Source of the DNA: Apostichopus japonicus | Lineage: Eukaryota; Echinodermata; Holothuroidea; Aspidochirotida; Stichopodidae | DNA length: 64,000 nt | Direction: 5' to 3' | Assembly (NCBI RefSeq): GCF_037975245.1 | Contig: NC_092563.1 | Location: 17,721,594-17,785,593, forward strand | Position numbers and translations under genes: made by a program | Shown here: positions 54,045 to 64,000 of the stretch, one piece after another | Numbering within the stretch: the stretch's first letter is position 1 | Layout: each line of letters starts with the position of its first letter | Notes under the pieces: model-generated | Databases searched by the model: none | What the model was told of the DNA's origin: nothing | The model's input: the letters and a program-made list of their open reading frames with translations, nothing else

Positions 54045-54117
54045 CACCCGATGAGGGACTCGAACCCGCGACCCTCAGATTAAAAGTCTGATGCTCTACC
54101 GACTGAGCTAATCGGGT
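54045..54117 (-). tRNA. tRNA-Lys(UUU)
   Basis: First base A with U72: the terminal pair is restored as A-U. Confidence 0.87.
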
Positions 54118-54212
54118 TCAGATGATTTATTACAAAATAACTTTATCATCCTTGTTAAGCCGATACTTTCAGAAAAGATGATTAAAAGAACAACACAGAA
54201 AATAATTGTAGC

Positions 54213-54285
54213 CGCCCGATGAGGGACTCGAACCCGCGACCCTCAGATTAAAAGTCTGATGCTCTACCGACTGAGCTAACCGGGC
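54213..54285 (-). tRNA. tRNA-Lys(UUU)
   Basis: GCCCGGT class. Confidence 0.9.
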
Positions 54286-54386
54286 TCCGATGTTTTGATA
54301 CAAAATTTCTTTATCACCCTTCTTATACCGATACTTTCAGAAAAGATGAAGGTAAGAACAACATAACATAGAAAAAATATTGTAGC

Positions 54387-54459
54387 CACCCAATGTGGGA
54401 CTCGAACCCGCGACCCTCAGATTAAAAGTCTGATGCTCTACCGACTGAGCTAACCGGGC
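54387..54459 (-). tRNA. tRNA-Lys(UUU)
   Basis: ATTGGGTG end: its U pairs otherwise wobbled G differently; CCCAC T strand. Confidence 0.83.
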
Positions 54460-54560
54460 TCCGATGTTTTGATACAAAATTTCTTTATCACCCTTCTTAT
54501 ACCGATACTTTCAGAAAAGATGAAGGTAAGAACAACATAACATAGAAAAAATATTGTAGC

Positions 54561-54633
54561 CACCCGATGTGGGACTCGAACCCGCGACCCTCAGATTAAA
54601 AGTCTGATGCTCTACCGACTGAGCTAATCGGGC
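54561..54633 (-). tRNA. tRNA-Lys(UUU)
   Basis: CCCAC class; last minus-strand copy before the second inversion. Confidence 0.88.
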
Positions 54634-54689
54634 TCAGATGATTTACTGCGAAACCCTTTATCACCCTTGTTTGACCGATATTTTCACCC

Positions 54690-54735
54690 TCTTACTTTTT
54701 GATTTGATTTGCACGTGAAAAACAAAAATAAAGAA
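54690..54735. mobile_element. LINE 3'-tail remnant at inversion junction
   Basis: 'gatttgatttgcacgtgaaaaacaaa' in part matches the LINE tail at 42553-42590, partly in inverted order. Confidence 0.55.
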
Positions 54736-54756
54736 ATTTTGTATCAAAACATCTGA

Positions 54757-54829
54757 GCCCGATTAGCTCAGTAGGTAGAGCATCAGACTTTTAATCTGAG
54801 GGTCGCGGGTTCGAGTCCCTCATCGGGCG
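54757..54829 (+). tRNA. tRNA-Lys(UUU)
   Basis: AGTAGG D loop, otherwise exact consensus. Confidence 0.9.
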
Positions 54830-54924
54830 GCTACAATCATTTTCTGTGTTGTTCTTTTCACCATCTTTTATGAAAATTTTGGCCAAACAAGGATGATAAA
54901 GTTATTTTGTATACAAGCATCTGA

Positions 54925-54997
54925 GCCCGATTAGCTCAGTCGGTAGAGCATCAGACTTTTAATCTGAGGGTCGCGGGTTCGAGTCCCTCATCGGGTG
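54925..54997 (+). tRNA. tRNA-Lys(UUU)
   Basis: Consensus apart from G1-U72. Confidence 0.9.
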
Positions 54998-55098
54998 GCT
55001 ACAATACTTTTTATATGTAATGTTGTTCTTACCTTCATCTTTTCTTAAAGTATCGGTCAAAGAAGGGTTATAAAGTTATTTTGTATCAATGCATTTGA

Positions 55099-55171
55099 GC
55101 CCGGTTAGCTCAGTCGGTAGAGCATCAGACTTTTAATCTGAGGGTCGCGGGTTCGAGTCCCTCATCGGGCG
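55099..55171 (+). tRNA. tRNA-Lys(UUU)
   Basis: GCCCGGT class; last copy of the array. Confidence 0.9.
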
Positions 55172-55234
55172 ACTACAATATTTTTCTATATTATGTTGTT
55201 CTTTTCACCATCTTTTGTGAAAGTATCGGCCAAA

Positions 55235-56338
55235 CAAGGGTGATAAAGAAATTGCGTAGTTAATCATCTAATTTTGAGGTTAAAGTATATGCTCAAGAAT
55301 TTGTTTAAAATTATTTAACTAAAAATGTTAATAAAGAGAAGAATAAAGAATGCGAAACTTTACTGATGTTAAGAAAGTATATTGTATAGGAGTATCATTA
55401 AAACTACAAGTTTTTACCCTATTTAAAGTATAAAGATTAACACCCCTGAAAAAAATAACTTCCCGACCGGTTTCCTCCTGTTGGGACCGTAGTGAGTACC
55501 ACGTGACCACAGTGATTCAACTGTCATAAAATGATAAACCCTATACAATATACTGTCTTTAACATCAGTATAGGTTCGTATTCTTTACTTCTTTTTATAA
55601 ATTGTAAAAAATCATTTTAAAAGTCTAAATCAAATGTTCCTCATCAATATTTTTTGCTTTGACATATTTTGGCTATATGATATTTCAAAACCATGATTAG
55701 TCCAGCCCATCAGTAGCCACGGGAGCCTATACCAACAGCGCATGCGTACTATCCGTAGCAACGGCATTCCCGGCATATCTGAGATTATTGATACGAGGCA
55801 TCTTCCCGTCCATTGGCAGCGAAATATACAATGGATCCCTCACGTTGTGTATCGGAGTTATATTGACTGTTTGGTATCCCTGCCTCTTCTCATCTCTCGT
55901 ATCATAGTTATAAGTAAACTCATGATGTAACGATGAGGAACTGAAGTTGATCGACAGAGCGGTGCACTGAGAGAAGGCACCAACGGGACCCTTCCTGGTG
56001 ATTTGCAGTGAGTGTGTTGCTGTGACAGCGATGATGTAGGATAAATTGTATCAACCATGCAAAATTGACTCACAGAAACGAGATCCTCTGGTCATTTCAA
56101 AGAAAGAGAGCAATCTATATTTCATTTCTTCATACTACATTGCTCTGTAACAGAGTGTGTGTATAGGTCATCTTCTGCTGTTGTATACGTTGAAACGCAT
56201 CTGAATTCACCTACCCTTTCATCGCTTTATACTTGGATATTACGTACACCATCAGAGTCACCGTGTGTAGGCTACACCATGCGCCAGTTTGAAAATTATA
56301 CGGTGGAAACGATTGTGCAACTCTGAGAAAATACATTT
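55235..56338. other. Non-coding stretch after tRNA array
   Basis: No tRNA, repeat or convincing protein frame. Could include 5' sequence of the candidate gene at 56342. Confidence 0.35.
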
Positions 56339-56341
56339 CAG

Positions 56342-56398
56342 GCGAATATGTATGATATAGCAGAAAGGCGCAGACGACGGGAACAGAGGCACAAGGAG
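56342..56398 (+). CDS. Candidate short exon, basic peptide
   Basis: Acceptor aatacatttcag|G and donor AAGGAG|GTCAGT bracket ATG and 17 codons reading MYDIAERRRRREQRHKE, phase 0 out. The composition is strongly basic and helix-prone. Not recognised; could be chance. Confidence 0.25.
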
Positions 56399-57573
56399 GT
56401 CAGTAATTGATTAATAATGCATGATCAGTTATTGTAAGACAATTGCATGCTGTCAGTTGGCATTTTGAAAAGATAAACAAAATCTAACGATTGTGACTAT
56501 GTGTAAACTCAAACTTCCAGTTCTTCGAAACGCCTTAAGGTTGGTTTTGGACTTGCCATGGGGTCGGGGACAGGGCATGGGTGCAACTATACGTATACTT
56601 CAGGGGAGGGGAGGGGGCATTGACAGACAATATCATACAAATAGTCATATTGTACAGTCCATAAATATATACTAACATATACATGTATATGCGGTACAAC
56701 CTAAAAAGACGCAAATTCTTCAACATTGCTTTAAAAGTGGCAAATAATAGCACCATATTCTATATCTAAGAACCCTCCGTTTTTACCTAAATTTCTCCAA
56801 CGGTAGGTCATACACATATTATATATTTATGTACTGTTCGTCAGCATTTTTGGTAATTTTCTGTCTACCAGTGGTGGGGGTGGGGCTAACCCCCACCCCT
56901 CCGATTTTATTCTGGGGGCTAAAGCCACCTTCCGTCAGAAGTACTATTTTGTGCATCTGATCTCCACCAATCTCAACAAACCATAAACCAACTCTCAGTT
57001 GGCAAGAAAGGTTGCTTGATACATTACAATCCACCCATACGTTCCTTACAACACAGCATATATTCAGTCCTCTATATCGCTTAACACATTGTATATAGGC
57101 CTATTGCATGTATTTATATATATTGTCGAGTGCCAGGTCGGGCACCGGGGGGGGGGGGAATTACGTCCCCGCCCCCCTCTTTTAACTCTTCATTTCTTCT
57201 GCATCTTACAACAAAATGAGAATACACTAATCTGTATCCCAATATTGACCCAGTCGTCTCCACATTTTCCCGAGTCCACTAAATGCTCATCTGGCCTCAG
57301 AACTGTTACCTGACCCCTCCCCACCCCCGTCCCACTCACCGCTTTGCTCAGCCTGTATACGAGTAAAAAATCGTGATTTGATAGGAGGGAACGACCTTTT
57401 TCAGCTTTTAACCTTTATACTTCAAGTAAACTATATACATATAAGAGACATGATATAATTGGTCAATGCTAATTCAGTCGAATATATCAACACCTGCGTC
57501 ATAACAATGTCATAAAGCCATATATATCTCCTGAATATACAAACAGAAAACTATAATTAGTGCATAAATACAC

Positions 57574-57692
<119 letters not shown>

Positions 57693-59166
57693 TTATATGC
57701 ATGCGTGGGTATAATTTTGGATCACAAGAGACACGCATCGTACTTTTAGCAGGTCACATGTCACTTGTCAGAAACTCGACACCAATTCCGTGTTTGCTTG
57801 TCACATTGCATTATATATAGAGAGAGATTATGATAACAACCAAACACAAAGTGGGACACTTTTCTTTTAAATCTCATTGTTTTCACGTATAGCTATTAAG
57901 CTATTGATTGTACAATGTGCAATTGTATATGCAAACGTCAGCATTGAAGGGTTCCATTCGGCAGTTTGGACAAACTTTGAATATTGGTCATCCTCCAAAC
58001 AAAAACAAACACGAAATGGATACAAAAGTGAAAATGAACAAGAAGCGATTACCTCGTTAACCCTTAATCTCTGCGCCAATTTGAACTACTTTTAACAACT
58101 TTTAGCAAATGGTGGAACGCTATAAATTACAAATATTAAATCAACGACCCCTCTCCCTGCCATATATCATCCAACTAATTACCCCAACTAAGCCACACAA
58201 ATCTGAAGATGATGTAGATGCATATATATAACCATTTCTTTATACATAATTGTCTCATGAAATAGAGACTGTTCCGCTCACCACCCCTCCCTCCCCCTCG
58301 AGCCCTCCCTCCCTCCACCCCACTATCACCTCCCTGAAAATAGAAATGTTAGAAAAACTTTCCTTCATTTAGTATGACATTTTTAGTAAGATGTGACATT
58401 CTACGACCACGTAAGGCGATTGCGTAAATATAACCAATAGCATTTTGGAGGTCGTGGGTTCGAACCTTATAGAGACGCTCAAAGTATAAGGTAGGTTTTT
58501 CATCTAGAGCGAAATCCACGGTTCTCCCATCTGAATAATCTTCCAAATTGTGAAAACATCCAAAATGAGCTAAAATTGTCATCAATGGGATAGCCAACCC
58601 GCCACGAAGTGTAAGGATACCTGTCATTCGGCTTTTCCCACATTATAGGGACGTTTACATTTGGCTGCTAAACCTCGTCGTAAAAACACTGCCCTCAAAC
58701 CCAATAATGTATCCCGGTAGGTCTTGTAAACTTTCACTTCGCGGCAAACTTATAATTGAAACTCAATATTCATACATATATATAATCCGCAATGTATTCT
58801 CTTTCGATCAAGGTACAGACCAATTGATGTCACATGTAACAACCTATACATAATGGTTGGTCGATTTGGAATTACTATTGATAGCATACTGCCTGAATTG
58901 AGGGGGTGGGGGTGGGGGCGTGGTTTGAAGTAGCGTTTAAAGCGGATCAAGCTTTCATATTGGATCGAAGTACAGTATTTTATGTCCTGAGCAGAATTCC
59001 CCCTCCCCACCCACCCCCCCCCCCCTTCGACGTGCGAGCAAAATATTCCCTTTTTATCTTATAAACAAAGAAGTAAGTTCATGAGGAAAACAGAAAACAA
59101 TTCACATGTAGCCGTATTGTGGTGACTTCAGTTTAACTGTCTATGTTAATCATCATCACTTTCCAG

Positions 59167-59241
59167 GAATGTGTAGATAGCCTGCCACCGGAAAAATTGT
59201 TTGAAATTGTAGCACTATTTAATATGGAAAAAAAATATTAA
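59167..59241 (+). CDS. Candidate terminal exon
   Basis: After acceptor catcactttccag, 24 codons reading ECVDSLPPEKLFEIVALF… to TAA; phase 0, compatible with the exon at 56342. No known family. A 2.8-kb intron would separate them. Confidence 0.18.
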   Translation, partial: ECVDSLPPEKLFEIVALFNMEKKY

Positions 59242-60520
59242 GCGGTCGATACTGATGACATTTGATTAGAGTATCAATTAACCTTCAGGAAAATATTCAC
59301 GTGCAGTATAAACAGAGGAAAGGAGTTCCTGAAAGAAGCGACCCAAACATGTCAGATACTACAGAGATTTACAGAATGTTTACATTTATATAGGTTAATA
59401 AACAGCGGTATGCCTAACTAAGTGAATAAATGAACAAAAACTATATATAAGGATATTTTTTGCCTTCATACACACAGCAGAAGCGTAACTTGCTTATGAT
59501 AATTCAGCAAAGTCACAGTATGAAAGAAACAAATCAAACGTGACTATTCGGTGAAAGTCTGGAAGATGTATTGGGATAAATACTTACCCAGCTGACTTGC
59601 GCCATTTCGGACTTTCATAATTATGTACCGTTCAAGTATGTATCATGTGAAAACGCAATTCAAATTCTGGTCTAATTCGGAGGATATAACCCTGACAAAG
59701 GGCTGTATTGCCTGACCACAAATCTCCGAATGAAACAGTACTGTAGAAACTGTTTATCGAATCAAAGGTGACCCAAGCTCAAGTGGGACCTCAGTATTTA
59801 CGTACAAATAGTATATAATGTATAACAAAGGCATTTTAAATTAGGAACCTATAGGCAATGGTAAAAATGTCATATTTCTTAGAAAAATATCATACCCTTC
59901 TCTGTGCATTCACAGCGAAGAGGACAAAGAGAAATTTGTGAACATGATATTTTTCTCCTTCTTGGAAATAAGACTATAGCCCATTTTTTCAAATTTGCTC
60001 ATATCATAAAGTAACAGTATACGCGTGTTACACGTACACGTCATCACTTCTCAGCAAGAACTATATTGTTCATCGCGTAATAATATTGTTTTCAATATTA
60101 AGATGATACGCTATTCGTTGTTTGACCACGATATACCCCGCTGTGTGTGTACTGTCTAATAGTTTCAATACATTGGTTGCTGGCGGTTGTGGTTAAGAAT
60201 AGACGTGTTGCTATACTCACAAGAACATGAGTCATCGTCTTAGCAGGCCTATTTGGCTTTGGCTTTGATAACCTGTTAACCTTTTCCCAGCCTTTTCAAC
60301 TTACAGTATTACTTATGTATTACATAATTATTATTTAACGATGGCCCGACATCGACAATGTGCAGACATAGAAGGGGCTTTTTCGATGGCGATTTATATT
60401 GTTGATTTGATAAAAGTGACAGTTCCCATTACTGGTTAACACACCGTGCTAATAAATACATGATGTATGTGGCCAGGTGTTTTAGATAAGTCTTGTGATG
60501 AGTCTTGTGTGATGATGTAT

Positions 60521-60545
60521 ATATAAATATATATATATATATTTA

Positions 60546-60604
<59 letters not shown>
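60521..60604. repeat. (TA)n microsatellite
   Basis: TA units with tttatatttata interruption near 60540-60552. Confidence 0.95.
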
Positions 60605-60608
<4 letters not shown>

Positions 60609-62177
60609 GTATTTTTGTATATACACCATGATAAATTTGTTGGACACCCACCTTCACACGAGCGCAATGTGTATACATCTCAAAAAGATGAATCGTACAA
60701 CAGTCAAAATGCGGGACATAGGGCAACGATATATGAGCAACTGCGTTGTAACTTGACTTCTACTTGATTCAAGTCCTTAGAAGTTATCAAAACTTAAAAA
60801 ATGTCTTTTGTTGATCCATTAACCTTGTATATGATTCCTCATTTCACATGACTAATATGCTCTATACGTTGATATTGTTTATGTGAAAGCCATTAGTCAT
60901 TCACCCTTTTCAACTTGTGGTTTACTCAAACTGATTCTGCAAGTTTGGAAATTCCGACAGAACTGATTGCATCGTTATGATTATACGGTCTGTTTGCAAT
61001 ATCTTTTAGGAATATTGATTTTTTTTGTGGGCGGGCAAGGGGGGGGGGGTGGTGGTGGGGAGGGGCGATAGCCTTTCAACATTTTGGACATGAATGGCAT
61101 CGTTCTCCCATAATTCGCACTTCCGCGATTTTGGCTAGCGGAGTGATTAGCCTACTTTACATTATTTACCGAAACTAGGAAGTCATTATCACTGGGGCCC
61201 ACTCAATTTAAAAATTTAAAAGGAAAAAAGTATGATTTCAATGAGTCAAATCAGAATTTATCTGTAGTTTATTTAATTGCTGAGATACAAGTGTAAGATC
61301 TTTTTATATACATATCCAGTGCAGAGAATCTCAAATTACAACAATTAATAGTTGAATATTAGACGAAAAATTTAATCTAATCAAATTGTTGCTAAATACT
61401 AATTATCTGCTTCTTCGTTAATAAGCTAATTTTCCCAATTAACATGTTAAACGGTTGATATTACTCACTTATATTATTGTAAGAAACCCATCAGTTTACT
61501 TGAAATTGATAAACATGTTTACACCATAATTTTGATTTTATATTGTTTTCTATTATTCTTCATGATAATGAATGGTTCCATAAGTAAGACTTTAAGTTAA
61601 AGTTAAACGAAAGAACAAACAAACAAATTAATAAACAACAAGAGGGCTGTTGATCTTTGAGTATTTAACGGTTCGTCCTGTATGAGTATTATATAGACTA
61701 TTCCATTATTGTCATGTGGTAAAGTACCTTCAGGTCGAATAAGTTCCCTGTAATCATGACACACGAGGTATCAAATATCTACCTGGGATGAGATGGACGA
61801 GTCAACGTTCAATCAGATATAAACCGCTTACCATAAAACGATTTTTCATTCCAACCTATCTCATGTACAATAAGTTTTCATATATTATAACTATTGTAGT
61901 GTTTAATTGGATCAGATGCTGTAGTCATCTCTCCGCCTACGCCATTGGCTGACATTTTCAGACACCCTGCCAGTCGATTCATAAGCGATAGCCTTCAAAG
62001 ATAGGGGCCCACAAGTGGAAGAGTTTTCAAATCATAGAGTTGGATGTTGACCCGGTCATGTTACTGACTTATAGTGATATAATGACGCAGAACGTAGTAC
62101 ACGGCTTCCCGCGGATCATTCCTCTATTTGCAGCTGGTATATTTAACCGACTGTATCCAGTGTGGAGGTTATAATTG
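60605..62177. other. Non-coding stretch
   Basis: AT-rich, a G run near 61035-61065; no gene seen. Confidence 0.35.
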
Positions 62178-62189
62178 CATATATATATA

Positions 62190-62255
<66 letters not shown>

Positions 62256-62270
62256 CATATATATATATAA
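62178..62270. repeat. (TA)n microsatellite
   Basis: TA units with TG interruptions at about 62194 and 62240. Confidence 0.95.
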
Positions 62271-62349
62271 TCAACGTAATTATATGATGTTTTTATACCC
62301 TCTAAAATGAGCAATTAGAAGGCCAATCAGAGATGGCGATGACGATGAC

Positions 62350-62590
62350 GCGTTATTAAAACGTTTCGTCTTTTGTTTTGATAACGTTATTTTTGGTGTA
62401 ATAAATATGTCACGAAAACGTTTTCAGGCTATTATGTCAAAACATTTTTTCTTTAAAACATTAATATAACATTAATATCTCATGAAAACGTTATACCGAC
62501 GTTTTTATAACACCACATTTAATGTTATAAAAACATATTTTAGAGGCTCTTTTAAAAATGTTATGATAACTTTTTGTGTTTGCTGGGGAT
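62350..62590. repeat. AACGTT-type interspersed repeat
   Basis: Recurrent 'aaaacgttttcat', 'aacgttat' and 'atgttataaaaaca' motifs in both orientations, ending 'gtgtttgctgggga'. I associate this style with a widespread animal repeat family; no clear ends. Confidence 0.5.
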
Positions 62591-62599
62591 GACGGTGAC

Positions 62600-63860
62600 G
62601 TTGACTATGGAGCAAAAATTGATCATCGTGATTCCTGGGTTATACGTGACCCCTGGATTTTTAGGCAATGTAATTAACAAAACCATATACTCGAGTTGCT
62701 AACTGTCAAAGACAATCAAATTCTTGTACAGCAAACGGTCAAACGACGAAAAATAGTAGATGGTCACTATGCACGCCAGGCAGCTGTATATGAGGGTTAA
62801 TTAAGTTTGTTCTGAATCTCAAATATCCAATCAAATGACAGCTTGTGAAATAAATCAAATAGTTAAATTTATAGTTTAGATATGATACGTGGGCGTTACT
62901 TTGTAGCAATCTACACGCAGAAGCACTCAACCAATTCGAAGAAATAGCGTATACTCTCTTTACCAGCGATGTTCCTGGATAAGATATATTTGTTTATGTG
63001 TAGGTCTGTATTTATAGGTTATGGGACTCGGGGATCTCTCTTCCACTTCTAAATGAAGCCTAGACGGGCCTGGCTATAAAGCTAAATCACTTTACCTCAC
63101 ACAAAGACTTTTGCCAATGCCCTTTGAAGCATTCAGTATAACCCTGTTAATAACACTGTATACCTTTATCATAACTCTTTTTTTTGGGGGGGGGTTCAAG
63201 TTTACAGATGTACCTTTAAATGAGAAATTCCTAACAAATGAATCACTTTTGAACGAGGAGTCCCTGTCTCTTAATAAAGTCTTCATTGTTTACATTTTAT
63301 CCAGACTGTATTTACAGAGCTGCAATATTTGCTGTACACAGTTAGATACTTAACAGCTCCCTGCTGTAAGGATCAGCAATAAGTATTTAGTATTAGCTCT
63401 GACATTGATAAACACCACCCGCACCACAGAAACTTCTTTGAAGAAAACTTATCTGCGTGACTGAATAACGAAGGCAGGAATTAATCTAAGACAATTTATA
63501 TTATTCAGTAACCTCAAAACTATCTAATGCTCGATTTTTAAGTTAACCTTATTTATTATTTTATTTATTCCTTTAAAGTAAGTGAACAAAGGAACAGAGT
63601 TAGGAAGGAGTAATAGCATAAAAAGAAAAGGGGAAAAAAGGGAGTAAATAGATACTCCAATCTACAGGTACAATATGCTACTGTAAGAGTGTAGGTTATG
63701 TTATGTAAATTGTCTATATTGTCAAGTGAAGTTCATTTGCATATAGAAAGTATTTAAACGGCTGTGTATGTTATTTTTGTAACTAAGCTCGATTATATCA
63801 ACTTAGTCAACATCATGAAATACTTTCGCATACATGGATCTTCAGACGGGGCTAATAGAA
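62600..63860. other. Non-coding stretch
   Basis: T/G run at 63178-63194; nothing else recognised. Confidence 0.35.
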
Positions 63861-63871
63861 ATTAGACCCCC

Positions 63872-64000
63872 ACAGGGACGTAGCCAGGGGGGAGCAGGGG
63901 GAGCGACCGCTCCCCCCCTTTCAGTGTCGAAAAAAAATGTTTAAAAACTGTCCTTTTTTTTGGCATGGTATTTTGTCAGTGCTCTTTTGATCTTGAATAC
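63872..64000. repeat. MITE-like terminus cut by window edge
   Basis: 'gggacgtagccaggggggag' then gagcgaccgctcccccc, an inverted G/C pair, followed by T/A runs. This terminus style is shared by G-rich MITE-like repeats earlier in the window. Confidence 0.5.

Larger units (their letters stand above)
39312..55171. repeat. Tandem tRNA-Lys(UUU) gene array, 75 full copies
   Basis: Plus block 39312-41601 (14 copies), minus block 44805-54633 (58), plus block 54757-55171 (3). Units are 168-174 bp: a 73-bp gene and a spacer of two alternating types. Each gene folds with CTTTTAA as anticodon loop. Spacers carry a T run soon after the gene (Pol III terminator) in most copies. LINE fragments and a microsatellite interrupt the array at 41.66-44.74 kb. 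Confidence 0.97.

Noticed and set aside
39312-55171. Regularly spaced repeats resembling a CRISPR array
   Set aside because: The repeated unit folds as a tRNA, the spacers are repeats too, and the setting is eukaryotic.

Overview
This is animal nuclear DNA: interrupted genes with GT/AG introns, AT-rich intergenic sequence, long (TA)n and (CATA)n microsatellites, and a dense, nested transposon load (BEL/Pao LTR element, P element, hAT-type MITE, several LINE clades, a tRNA-derived SINE). The mix of families, a CHST15-like sulfotransferase gene and a SAMD3-like gene fits a marine invertebrate deuterostome, perhaps an echinoderm such as a sea cucumber. That placement is inference; no species marker is visible.

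Layout. 0.2-6.7 kb (minus): four phase-compatible exons of a GalNAc4S-6-O-sulfotransferase-like gene, cut by the left edge. Its large intron holds an old plus-strand LINE, itself broken by a ~1.35 kb repeat element and by a 1,208-bp hAT-like MITE with an 8-bp target duplication. 7.5-11.4 kb: local repeats, including a 221-bp repeat and a G-rich minisatellite. 11.8-15.1 kb (minus): a SAMD3-like gene with a reading-frame break at a 10-base homopolymer. 16.5-20.7 kb: MITE-like G-rich repeats, a near-perfect palindrome and a CTTAAG-rich array. 21.65-28.93 kb: a complete, very young BEL/Pao retrotransposon (two identical 372-bp LTRs, 5-bp target duplication, one intact 1,893-residue Gag-Pol frame). 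29.2-33.5 kb: a decayed P-element-family transposon with 31-bp terminal inverted repeats and an 8-bp target duplication. 35.5 kb: a SINE. 36.5-39.0 kb (minus): a decayed Jockey/CR1-type LINE.

39.1-55.2 kb is the most striking part: 75 full-length tRNA-Lys(UUU) genes plus three fragments, at 168-174 bp spacing. 14 lie on the plus strand, 58 on the minus strand and 3 again on the plus strand, so the array contains two inversions. Both inversion junctions carry LINE-derived sequence, and the first also has a ~560-bp CATA microsatellite. Multi-kilobase-scale repeats inside the minus block show recent unequal exchange. Most copies keep the anticodon and Pol III boxes, but every copy read has a mismatch at the second pair of the T stem.

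55.2-64 kb is mostly non-coding with (TA)n microsatellites and small dispersed repeats; two short phase-compatible candidate exons (56.3 and 59.2 kb) are weakly supported.
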